Positions 1 through 6,303 of a stretch of DNA of 8,968 bases are shown here, piece after piece. This DNA is from Alphaproteobacteria bacterium UBA6038 (GTDB lineage: Bacteria > Pseudomonadota > Alphaproteobacteria > Micropepsales > Micropepsaceae), in NCBI GenBank assembly GCA_002429315.1, contig DIZC01000108.1, forward strand, positions 1 to 8,968, in the 5' to 3' direction. Under the pieces are notes generated by a model that saw only the letters and a program-made list of their open reading frames with translations, had not been told where the DNA came from and did no database searches. The position numbers and the translations under genes were made by a program. The first letter of the stretch is position 1. The number at the start of each line of letters is the position of its first letter.

Positions 1-21
1 CACTGCGTTGCGCAAATTTCG

Positions 22-42
22 ACCCTCCCTCAAGGGGAGGGT
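22..42. repeat. GC-rich perfect palindrome (hairpin) upstream of the transporter gene
   Basis: An 8-bp stem, ACCCTCCC at 22-29 and GGGAGGGT at 35-42, pairs perfectly around the 5-base loop TCAAG. No T-tract follows on either strand (GGGATAGC on +, CGAAATTT on -), so it is a poor intrinsic terminator. Similar CCCTCCC/GGGAGGG palindromes are common between genes in alphaproteobacterial genomes, so this may be one copy of a dispersed intergenic repeat. That last point is recalled, not tested here. The rest of 1-82 shows no gene and no clear promoter. Confidence 0.6.
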
Positions 43-82
43 GGGATAGCATCGGCTGAATTCAGAGTTTCTGAGTCGCGCC

Positions 83-1003
83 ATGCGCCAATCTTCGACC
101 GGAATCGCGCTGAAGATCGGCGCGACGCTTTCCTTCTCGCTGATGTACGCGGCGATCAAACTCGCCGGGCCCATGCCGGTGGGCGAGGTGATCTTCTTCC
201 GGTCGGTCTTCGCGCTGGTGCCGGTGATGGCGCTGTCCGCCTTCACCGTTGGCGCGCTTGGCGCCGTGCGCACCACCCGCCCGATGTTCCACATCCTGCG
301 TTCCATCGCGGGCGTGAGCTCGATGTTCCTGAATTTCGCGGCGCTGCAGCGGTTGCCGCTCGCGGACATCACGGGATTCAGCTTCGTTGCGCCGATCTTC
401 GCGGTGGTGCTGGCCACGCTGTTTCTCGACGAGCGGGTCGGCGCCTGGCGCTGGGGCGCGGTGCTGGTGGGCTTCGCCGGCGTTCTGCTGATGATCGAGC
501 CGCACGGCGGCGTGGCGCACCTGCTGCGCGCCGGCTTTTCCAGCGGGGCAGCGCTGGCGCTGATGGGCGCCATGCTGTCGGCAGTGGTGGTGATCTTCAT
601 CCGCCAGATGAGCACGACGGAGAAGAGCGAAGCGATCGTGTTCTATTTCATGCTGACCTGTGCGGTGGTGAGCGGCCTCACCATGGTGTGGGATTTCGCC
701 GTGCCGTCTCCGCGGGCGGCCGCGTGGCTCGTGCTCTGTGGCCTGTCGGGCGGCGTGGGACAGATCTGCATGACGTTCTGCTACCGTTATGCCGAGCCGT
801 CGCTGCTGGCGCCGTTCGATTACGCCGCGATGGTGTGGGCGGTGGCGCTCGGCTATTTCGTGCTTGGCGAGATTCCGCAAGCCCTGGTGATGATCGGCGC
901 CGGCATCGTGGTCGCCGCGGGGCTTTATATCGTGTGGCGCGAGCGGCGCCTGCACCGGCAAACCGCCGCGGCGGCGGAAATGGCCATTCAGGCGACGGAG
1001 TAG
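83..1003 (+). CDS. EamA/DMT-superfamily transporter
   Basis: This is a 306-residue inner-membrane protein with about ten hydrophobic segments, the usual size and build of the drug/metabolite transporter superfamily. Two EamA repeats are visible. The first (about residues 9-140) ends in the typical block FLDERVGAWRWGAVLVGFAGV (114-134), followed by LLMIEP. The second (about 150-285) ends in LLAPFDYAAMVWAVALGYFV and LGEIPQALVMIGAGIVVAAG. FFRSVFALVP (38-47) matches the family's TM2 region. The substrate cannot be deduced; family members move amino acids, nucleotides, S-adenosylmethionine or other metabolites. The ATG at 83 has only a weak Shine-Dalgarno, but it starts just before TM1 and no better start is seen. 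The gene converges on the ATP-grasp operon: its TAG (1001-1003) directly abuts the opposing stop. A link to the operon's product is possible but not shown, because the gene is on the other strand. Confidence 0.93.
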   Translation: MRQSSTGIALKIGATLSFSLMYAAIKLAGPMPVGEVIFFRSVFALVPVMALSAFTVGALGAVRTTRPMFHILRSIAGVSSMFLNFAALQRLPLADITGFSFVAPIFAVVLATLFLDERVGAWRWGAVLVGFAGVLLMIEPHGGVAHLLRAGFSSGAALALMGAMLSAVVVIFIRQMSTTEKSEAIVFYFMLTCAVVSGLTMVWDFAVPSPRAAAWLVLCGLSGGVGQICMTFCYRYAEPSLLAPFDYAAMVWAVALGYFVLGEIPQALVMIGAGIVVAAGLYIVWRERRLHRQTAAAAEMAIQATE

Positions 1004-1969
1004 CTAAGCCGCCCGCAGGATGTGTTCGATGAGGTCCGCGTACGACATCCCGGCCACTGCGGCCGCCGCGGCGAGGCCCGCGCCCGGTTCGAGGCAGGAG
1101 TTTGGATTGAGTTCGAGGATGGTGGCATTGCCCGCTTCATCCACCCGGAAATCGACGCGGGCAAAGCCGCGCAATCCGAACAGCCGCCAGGCCGCTTCGG
1201 ACAGCTCCGTCAGCTGGCGGCAGAGCGCCGGCTCGTCCTCTTCCGAGATAAAGTGGCGGACTGTATTCAGGCTTTCGGACGATTCCTCTTCCCATTTTGC
1301 AGCGTAGCCGACCACCTTCGGACGACCTTCGCGCCAGTTGTGGAAGCACATCTCGGGGATCGGCAGCACGCGCGGCGCGCCGTTTTCCTCCAGCACCGAG
1401 ACATTGAATTCGCGGCCTTCGATGTACGCTTCAGCGAACCAGCGCCCGCCATACGTCTCGCGGCACCCGTCCGCGCGGGCGCGGGCGGCTTCTCTACCCA
1501 TTACGACAGCACCGTCATCCAGCCCGAGCGAAGCATCTTCCGTCGCCGACTTGACGATATAGCGGCGATCGTCGGCGAGCGCAGCGAAAGGTGGCTGGTC
1601 CCAGTCCGGCGTCGGCAATCCGCGCAGCCGCAGCAGGCGTTTGGCGAGCGGTTTGTCGCCAGCGAGCGCCATCGGCGCCGCCCGGCATCCGGTGAAGGGC
1701 ACGTTCAGCTTTTCGAGCAAGGTCGGAACAACGGACGCAAGCTCGCCCTGCCGGAAAATCGCTTCCACCATGTTGAACACCGCATCCGCGCGATGTTCTG
1801 AGATCAACCCGCGGATGGCCTCGGGATCGAAGACGAACGGTGCGAGGTGAGCACGATGGCCCCGCTCCTCCAGCGCCTCGGCAATGGCCTGCGCGGTGAT
1901 CAGGGTGTCGAGTTCATCAGCCGGCGCGTCCCGCGGCACGTCGGAATGCAGCACGAGGACACGCATCAT
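1004..1969 (-). CDS. ATP-grasp ligase, D-Ala-D-Ala ligase-like (second of the pair)
   Basis: A 321-residue soluble protein with the fold order of D-Ala-D-Ala ligase (Ddl). The N-terminal Rossmann-like part is MMRVLVLHSDVP...TAQAIAEALEERGH; the linker VPFTGCRAAPMALAGDK (90-106) leads into DKPLAKRLLRLRGLPTP (105-121). The ATP-grasp lysine block is VKSATEDASLGL (139-150), the hinge EAYIEGREFNV (180-190), and the metal ligands fall in ARVDF (270-274) and ELNPN (286-290). It should activate a carboxylate as acyl-phosphate with ATP and join it to an amine. It is not an ordinary Ddl: where Ddl has PG...S-L-V-P after the E-x-N ligands, this protein reads SCLEPGAGLAAAAAVAG, so the serine that binds the second D-Ala is replaced by alanine. 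It is the last gene of the kamA operon, 3 bp after the previous stop (TGA-ACC-ATG), with no clear Shine-Dalgarno, so translation is probably coupled. An ATG directly after the first is an equivalent start. Family is sure; substrate unknown. Confidence 0.88.
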   Translation of the reverse strand: MMRVLVLHSDVPRDAPADELDTLITAQAIAEALEERGHRAHLAPFVFDPEAIRGLISEHRADAVFNMVEAIFRQGELASVVPTLLEKLNVPFTGCRAAPMALAGDKPLAKRLLRLRGLPTPDWDQPPFAALADDRRYIVKSATEDASLGLDDGAVVMGREAARARADGCRETYGGRWFAEAYIEGREFNVSVLEENGAPRVLPIPEMCFHNWREGRPKVVGYAAKWEEESSESLNTVRHFISEEDEPALCRQLTELSEAAWRLFGLRGFARVDFRVDEAGNATILELNPNSCLEPGAGLAAAAAVAGMSYADLIEHILRAA

Positions 1970-1972
1970 GGT

Positions 1973-3154
1973 TCAGGCGACGGCAGTGGCGCGCTGTTGG
2001 AGCTGCGGATTGCGCCGCAAAAAGCCATCCATGATGCGGCCGATCAGATCGCGATAGGTGAGGCCTTCGCGCGCCGCGATGAAGCACATGTCGGAGTATT
2101 CCGGCCGCAAGCCGGCAACCGGATTCACTTCCATGAAATTCGGCCGGCCTTGCGCATCGTTGCGGATATCCACGCGGCCACCGTCGCGGCAGCGCAACGT
2201 CTTCCATGCGGCAAGTGCCACATAGCCCGCGGCATTTGCGCTCTCGCGATCGGCGCCGATGACATCGACCTTGTCGTGCCAGTACTCCTTGTTCTCGAAG
2301 CCGTAGCCGTCGCCCACCCAGTTGTCCTTCGGCACGATTTCGCTCACGCCCAGCACGCGCGCGTCCGCGCCGGTGCCGAGAATGGCGACGGTGAATTCGC
2401 GGCCCGGCAGGAAGCTTTCGGCGAGCACCGGCTGATCGAAGCGGATGAGGAGGTCGGCCGCGACACGCCGCAGTGCCGTCGCATCGTCCACCTTCGATTT
2501 CGCGTTGACGCCCTTGCCGGAGCCTTCCGCCATCGGCTTCAGAAACAGCGGGAACGGCAGGTCGATCGCCTCGGCCTCCTCGATGCGCTCGATCACCACG
2601 AAGTCCGGCGTCGGCACGCCGCAATCGCGCACCACGCGTTTGGCCATTGCCTTGTCGAGGCACAAAGCCATCGTCACGGTGTCGGAGAAGACGTACGGGA
2701 TGTCGAAGACGTCTAGCAGTGCGGGCACCTGCGCTTCGCGGCCGAGGCCCTTCAGTCCCTCGGAGAAATTGAACACCGCGTCCCAGCGCTCGCCACGCGC
2801 CAAGGCATCGATGAGGCGGCGCACATTGCCGATGCGGATAGGTTCAAAGCCTTGCGCGGCCAGTGCATCGCAAATCGCATCGATGGTGATCTCGCTATCG
2901 AACTCGGCGGTTTCCTCTTCGCCATAGCCCATGGCGAGATAGTCGCTGCGTAGATCATAGGTGACGCCAATGCGAAGTCGCCCGCTTGCAATCTTCCGCT
3001 TGCGCTTCACCTCACCGAGCGAAGGAAGCTCGATGATGTTTGCAACAGGGCTGTCCAGCCCGCCATCCATCCGGCGGGTCGCCGCTCGCCGGCCACTCCG
3101 GGCGATTGCGGGGGAAATTTCCGTCGCGCGTTTGGCACGAGTCCGTACGGTCAT
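1973..3154 (-). CDS. ATP-grasp ligase, D-Ala-D-Ala ligase-like, with basic N-terminal extension
   Basis: A 393-residue protein whose residues from about 60 form a Ddl-like ATP-grasp enzyme. Visible blocks are RIGVTYDLRSDYL (61-73), WDAVFNFSEG (124-133), DKAMAKRVVRDCGVPTP (167-183), the glycine-rich ATP loop KPMAEGSGKGV (206-216), ESFLPGREFTV (246-256), GGRVDIR with the first metal ligand D329 (325-331), and FMEVNPVAGLRPEYSD (340-355) with E342 and N344. The loop AGLRPEYSD differs from the Ddl PG-x-T-x-x-S loop, so cell-wall D-Ala-D-Ala is unlikely to be the product. The first 60 residues are rich in Arg/Lys and resemble no part of Ddl; homologues normally start near residue 60. The start at 3154 is still favoured, because a GGAG (complement of 3163-3166) lies 8 bases upstream and the ATG overlaps the kamA stop as ATGA. 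M30 (codon near 3067) is an alternative. Sits between kamA and the other ligase, and probably acts with both. Confidence 0.88.
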   Translation of the reverse strand: MTVRTRAKRATEISPAIARSGRRAATRRMDGGLDSPVANIIELPSLGEVKRKRKIASGRLRIGVTYDLRSDYLAMGYGEEETAEFDSEITIDAICDALAAQGFEPIRIGNVRRLIDALARGERWDAVFNFSEGLKGLGREAQVPALLDVFDIPYVFSDTVTMALCLDKAMAKRVVRDCGVPTPDFVVIERIEEAEAIDLPFPLFLKPMAEGSGKGVNAKSKVDDATALRRVAADLLIRFDQPVLAESFLPGREFTVAILGTGADARVLGVSEIVPKDNWVGDGYGFENKEYWHDKVDVIGADRESANAAGYVALAAWKTLRCRDGGRVDIRNDAQGRPNFMEVNPVAGLRPEYSDMCFIAAREGLTYRDLIGRIMDGFLRRNPQLQQRATAVA

Positions 3155-4452
3155 GGTTGCTTCTCCGCGCCCAGCGTGCCGCCGGGGTCGGGATAGCTAT
3201 AGACCTTGCCCTCGAAATTCTTGAGCAGCAGGTCGTCGCCCCGGCGGCCAACCACGAAGTCCGGCGCGATCTGAATCTTGCCACCCCCGCCTGGCGCATC
3301 CACCGCAAAAATCGGCGTGGCGTATCCAGTGGTGTGGCCGCGCAGCCCTTCGATGATCTCCAGCCCCTTGTCCACGGTGGTCCGGAAGTGGCTGGAGCCG
3401 CGGATGGGGTCGGTCTGATAGAGATAGTAGGGCTTCACGCGGTTCTTCAGCAGGCCCTGCATCAGCGGCTTCATCACCGCGATATCGTCATTGATGCCCT
3501 TCATCAGCACCGTCTGGCTGCCGAGCGGAATGCCGGCATCGGCCAGGCGGGCGAGCGATTCGGACACTTCCGACGTCAGCTCGCGGGGATGGATGACGTG
3601 CAGGCTCATGAACAGCGGGTGATGCTTCTTCAGCATCTTCACCAGATCCTTGGTGATGCGCTGGGGCAGCACGATGGGGATCTTGGTGCCGATGCGGAGG
3701 AACTCGATATGCTTCATGGCGCGCAGCCGGGTGAGCAGCCAGTCGAGCTTCTCGTCGGCGATGGAGAGCGGATCGCCGCCGGAGAGCAGCACATCGCGCA
3801 CCTCGGTGTGGCGATCCAGATAGGCCAGCGCCTGCTCCCACTGCTTGGGGGTGAGCTGGTACTCCCCGCCCGGCTTGCCTACGGCGCGGGCTCGCGTGCA
3901 GTAGCGGCAATAGGTCGAGCAGGTGCCGGTGGTGAGGAACAGCACCCGGTCGGGATAGCGGTGAACGATGCCCGGCGCCGCAGTGTCGTGATCCTCGCTT
4001 AAGGGATCGTCCGACTCCCCCGGCACCAGGAGGTCTTCCTTGGTGGTGATGACATGGGTGCGGCGGAGCGGTTCCTCCGGATCGTCGCGGCTCATCAGGC
4101 TCGCGTAATAGGGGGTGATGCCGACCGGCAGGGTGCCGCTGTGGCGGATTGCGGCGGCGCGCTCATCCTCGGACAGCACGAAGACCTTCTCAAGGTCGGC
4201 CAGCGAGCGGATGCGGGCTTGGAACTGCCAGTGCCAGTCGTTCCACTCGGCGGCGGTCGTGCCGGAATAGAAGCGGCGATAGAAGGCTTTGGTTTCGGGA
4301 TTGACCGGAAAGCGAAGAACCAGCTTGCAGCGCGGCCGGCCGATGGAGGGAATCTCGTTCGCTTGCCGGAAGGCGAGGGGGGCGTTCGAATTTGGATCGA
4401 CGCGCCGTAACGGAGGCTTCAGCTCGCGCCCCCGCATCAATGGCAGATTCAT
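3151..4452 (-). CDS. kamA: KamA-family radical SAM lysine 2,3-aminomutase
   Basis: A 433-residue enzyme close in length and sequence pattern to clostridial lysine 2,3-aminomutase, which moves the alpha-amino group of L-lysine to C3 to give L-beta-lysine using a 4Fe-4S cluster, SAM and PLP. The cluster motif CSTYCRYC has cysteines 178, 182 and 185, followed by TR (R187). SGGDPL (224-229) is the SAM-binding GGD block. VDAPGGGGK (384-392) holds the PLP lysine K392. D348 (YQTD) and D385 (AVDAPG) match the two aspartates that bind the lysine side-chain amine in KamA; glutamate 2,3-aminomutase has Lys and Asn there. It is longer than EpmB (about 340 residues), and its cluster motif is KamA-like. 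The C-terminus ends at 433 without the Cys-x-Cys-x-x-Cys zinc site of the clostridial enzyme. Homology starts near residue 51, so the first 50 residues are less certain; GAGAGGA just before ATG 4452 is a close-spaced Shine-Dalgarno. First gene of the operon; its TGA overlaps the next ATG by 4 bp. Confidence 0.92.
   Translation of the reverse strand: MNLPLMRGRELKPPLRRVDPNSNAPLAFRQANEIPSIGRPRCKLVLRFPVNPETKAFYRRFYSGTTAAEWNDWHWQFQARIRSLADLEKVFVLSEDERAAAIRHSGTLPVGITPYYASLMSRDDPEEPLRRTHVITTKEDLLVPGESDDPLSEDHDTAAPGIVHRYPDRVLFLTTGTCSTYCRYCTRARAVGKPGGEYQLTPKQWEQALAYLDRHTEVRDVLLSGGDPLSIADEKLDWLLTRLRAMKHIEFLRIGTKIPIVLPQRITKDLVKMLKKHHPLFMSLHVIHPRELTSEVSESLARLADAGIPLGSQTVLMKGINDDIAVMKPLMQGLLKNRVKPYYLYQTDPIRGSSHFRTTVDKGLEIIEGLRGHTTGYATPIFAVDAPGGGGKIQIAPDFVVGRRGDDLLLKNFEGKVYSYPDPGGTLGAEKQP
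3163..3166 (-). promoter_or_regulatory. Ribosome binding site of the extended ATP-grasp gene
   Basis: On the minus strand GGAG lies 8 bases before the ATG at 3154, inside the end of kamA. It supports the upstream start, and so the basic N-terminal extension, over an internal start. The ATGA overlap with the kamA stop points the same way. Confidence 0.55.
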
Positions 4453-4528
4453 TGTCCTCTCACACGCTCAGCCGTGACGCAGCCCGGAAAACCCCAGCGC
4501 CTCCGCAGCCCACCGGCAAATTCCCGCC

Positions 4529-4557
4529 GATATTTGGGTGCTTCACACGGTTGTCAA
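4529..4557 (-). promoter_or_regulatory. Candidate sigma-70-type promoter of the kamA operon
   Basis: Minus strand: a perfect TTGACA (complement of 4552-4557, in the context CTTGACAACC) is followed after 17 bases by AATATC (complement of 4529-4534) as a weak -10 matching TATAAT at three positions. Transcription would start near 4522, giving a leader of about 70 bases before the ATG at 4452. The -35 is convincing for an alphaproteobacterial housekeeping promoter; the -10 is poor, which would suit a gene needing an activator. Confidence 0.5.
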
Positions 4558-4566
4558 GTGTTCTTT

Positions 4567-4654
4567 CGGCGAATATTGGAATTACCTCGAATTAGCCCAA
4601 TATAGCTCCGAAATAAATGCCATGGTTTATTGAAGCTTCCGCAAATATTCGCCG
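4567..4654. repeat. 11-bp inverted repeat plus nested dyads upstream of kamA
   Basis: CGGCGAATATT at 4567-4577 is repeated exactly in inverted orientation as AATATTCGCCG at 4644-4654, 66 bp apart. Within the span are ATATTGG (4573-4579) against CCAATAT (4597-4603), and AATAAA (4612-4617) against TTTATT (4626-4631) around CCATGG. A related string, CCGCCGATATTTGGG, lies at about 4524-4538 over the proposed -10. The arrangement just upstream of the proposed -35 looks like binding sites for a dimeric regulator. No regulator gene is present in the window. Confidence 0.5.
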
Positions 4655-4741
4655 GAACATGAGCACGTCATGCCGCTGCGTTGGTTTTTCGCAAGCCCGC
4701 GTTGCGGAAGAAGAGAGCCTCCGTTCCGGTACGAGAACTCC

Positions 4742-4758
4742 CGCAGTTTTTCACTGCG
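4742..4758. repeat. Short perfect hairpin in the intergenic region
   Basis: CGCAGT (4742-4747) pairs with ACTGCG (4753-4758) around the loop TTTTC. The six-base stem is not followed by a run of T on either strand, so it does not qualify as an intrinsic terminator for the GT39 transcript that ends at 4828. It may be chance or part of an unrecognised RNA. Confidence 0.35.
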
Positions 4759-4827
4759 ATGTGCAGGGCAGGGTCAATGCGCGGCCCATTTTTTCCCGCA
4801 ACATCGCGAGGACTAATCGTGGCCGGA

Positions 4828-6303
4828 TCAACGAATAGGCTGTGGACCGCGATAACCCGCGACCTCGTACAGGACGAGCACGCGTGTGTGGTGCCGGCCA
4901 AGCGGATTCGAAAGCTGCGTCACGAAGCGATGCGAATCGAAGGAAGCGAGCACGTGCGATGCTTCATCGGGGTACAACACGAGCAGCACGTGGTGGAACG
5001 TGGGCGTCAGCGGCATCGTCATCTGGAAATGGTCGCGGGGAATGGCGCTGCGGTCCCAGGCACGGGTAGGGACGGTGCGCGGCCGTGCATAGTACAGAAG
5101 CTCGGCCAGCACGCTGCGATTGCCGGCGGCAATCGCATCATAGGGTCTGCTGCGGGATTGCGCGGCCACGGCTTGACCCAACGCGCGCCAGCCTTCCTGC
5201 CGTTTGAGTGCATTGCCTTGGCCGGCGCGTTCCGCCAGCGACGGGTCGGTTGCGACGATCCAGAGGGCCAGCATGGTCGCCCCTGCGATAGCGAGTGACA
5301 GCCAGAGCGCCCGCGCGTTCCACCAGCGGAGCAGGGTGACGACCGCGAGCGGCACGGCGGCCATGTAGGCGGGCGCTGCCCAGTTGGCATTGGCCTCGGA
5401 GATGAATGACTGGATTGTAATCAGGATCAGCACCGGCGCGCTGACCGCGGCAAGGATCAGGGCGCCTTCGTCGCGGAACTCGCTTGATCGAAGTCGCCAC
5501 AGGGCGCCGATCCAGCCGGCCATCATCAGCGGCCCGAACACGCCGAACTGGCCCGCGATGAACGAGGCCGCTTTTCCAATGCTGTAACGGGCGTGGCTCC
5601 AGTTCGCATTGGCTTCGGTATGCGCCAGCGTCGGCCAACCGTGATTTGCGTTCCAGATCAGGTTGGGTGAGAGGATGAGCAGCGCCAAGACGACGATGGC
5701 GGCGCCGCGCGCGGAGAGAACCAGCCGCCTCGCCTTGGGCTCGATCAGCGCCGCGAGGATGGCGCCGACCACGAAATAGAGCATCGCGTATTTGGAGAGC
5801 AGCCCCACGCCCAGCGCCACGCCGCACAGTACCGTCCAGCGCCAGTCCCGATCCTCTAGCGTACGCAGGAAGGCGTAGAGCGCCACCGCCCAGCAGAAGA
5901 GCAGGGGCACATCGGTGGAGATCAGGCCGGACGAATAGGAGATGCCGGGCAGGGTGGCGTAGGCGATCGCGCTCCAGAAGCCCACGCGCGCGTCATAAGT
6001 GCGCCGCCCGATGCCGAAGAGCAGGAGCGCCGTTCCCGCGTGCAGCAAAGGCGAGGCGAGCCGGATCGCCCATTCCGCGTCGCTCAATCGGGTGGTGAAC
6101 CAGACGATCCAGGCGATCAGCGGCGGCTTGGAGAAGTACCCCCAGTCGAGGTTCTGCGCCCACCACCAATACTGCGCCTCGTCCGGGTAGAGTTGCAGAG
6201 GCGTGACCAGCAGCACCACGATGCGAATGGCCGTAATCACGCCGACGATGATGGCGGCCAGACGGAACAACGCAGATGCGTCGGAGGGCAGGCGCATGCT
6301 CAT
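4828..6303 (-). CDS. Family 39 glycosyltransferase (ArnT/PMT-like), second of the pair
   Basis: A 491-residue polytopic inner-membrane protein. After TM1 (about 11-34) comes the first periplasmic loop with the acidic catalytic motif DEAQYWWWAQNLDWGY (41-56) and YFSKPPLIAW (56-65), both diagnostic of bacterial GT39/PMT_2 proteins. ISTDVPLLFCW (128-138) is the second conserved loop. Many hydrophobic helices follow to about residue 365, then a C-terminal periplasmic-type domain of roughly 120 residues. Such enzymes move a sugar from a polyprenyl phosphate donor to lipid A, core sugar, protein or another acceptor on the periplasmic side. Donor and acceptor are not identifiable here. The start at 6303 overlaps the upstream stop as ATGA, so it is probably translationally coupled; a second ATG two codons later is equivalent. 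The pair shares only the general family plan, so the two enzymes probably act on different sites or sugars. Confidence 0.92.
   Translation of the reverse strand: MSMRLPSDASALFRLAAIIVGVITAIRIVVLLVTPLQLYPDEAQYWWWAQNLDWGYFSKPPLIAWIVWFTTRLSDAEWAIRLASPLLHAGTALLLFGIGRRTYDARVGFWSAIAYATLPGISYSSGLISTDVPLLFCWAVALYAFLRTLEDRDWRWTVLCGVALGVGLLSKYAMLYFVVGAILAALIEPKARRLVLSARGAAIVVLALLILSPNLIWNANHGWPTLAHTEANANWSHARYSIGKAASFIAGQFGVFGPLMMAGWIGALWRLRSSEFRDEGALILAAVSAPVLILITIQSFISEANANWAAPAYMAAVPLAVVTLLRWWNARALWLSLAIAGATMLALWIVATDPSLAERAGQGNALKRQEGWRALGQAVAAQSRSRPYDAIAAGNRSVLAELLYYARPRTVPTRAWDRSAIPRDHFQMTMPLTPTFHHVLLVLYPDEASHVLASFDSHRFVTQLSNPLGRHHTRVLVLYEVAGYRGPQPIR

Larger units (their letters stand above)
4453..4827. 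other. 375-bp intergenic region with promoter and dyads, no recognisable gene
   Basis: This is the only long gene-free stretch, between the start of kamA and the end of the downstream GT39 gene, both on the minus strand. The part at about 4515-4660 is clearly richer in A and T than its surroundings and carries the probable kamA promoter and several inverted repeats. The part at about 4660-4827 holds short open frames on both strands, but none has a recognisable motif, a convincing ribosome site or the codon bias of the neighbouring genes. An unrecognised small RNA cannot be excluded. No T-tailed hairpin that would terminate the GT39 transcript was found. Confidence 0.7.

Noticed and set aside
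62..961. A 299-residue minus-strand open frame across the transporter gene
   Set aside because: It is a His/Arg/Gln-rich shadow of the high-GC EamA gene with no domain and no ribosome site. The plus-strand reading has clear membrane helices and EamA motifs.
1004..3154. Calling the two ATP-grasp genes ddl
   Set aside because: Both lack the conserved Ddl loop for the second D-Ala, they sit with kamA rather than in a cell-wall gene cluster, and one carries a long basic extension.
1847..4002. Long plus-strand open frames (1847-2716 and 3040-4002) opposite the ligases and kamA
   Set aside because: They are antisense shadows with no recognisable motifs. The opposite strand encodes complete catalytic motifs.
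3151..4452. EpmB (EF-P lysine aminomutase) as an alternative name for the radical SAM gene
   Set aside because: The protein is about 90 residues longer than EpmB, its cluster block CSTYCRYCTR is KamA-like, and neither efp nor epmA is nearby in the window.
4742..4758. Intrinsic terminator for the GT39 operon
   Set aside because: The stem is only six bases and no T-run follows it on the minus strand.
4660..4827. tRNA or known small RNA in the intergenic tract
   Set aside because: No cloverleaf, T-loop or anticodon arm could be assembled, and I recognise no 6S, SRP or other RNA signature.
4681..5298. A 205-residue plus-strand open frame starting in the intergenic region and running antisense into the GT39 gene
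   Set aside because: It has no domain, starts at TTG without a ribosome site, and most of it is antisense to a clear GT39 gene.
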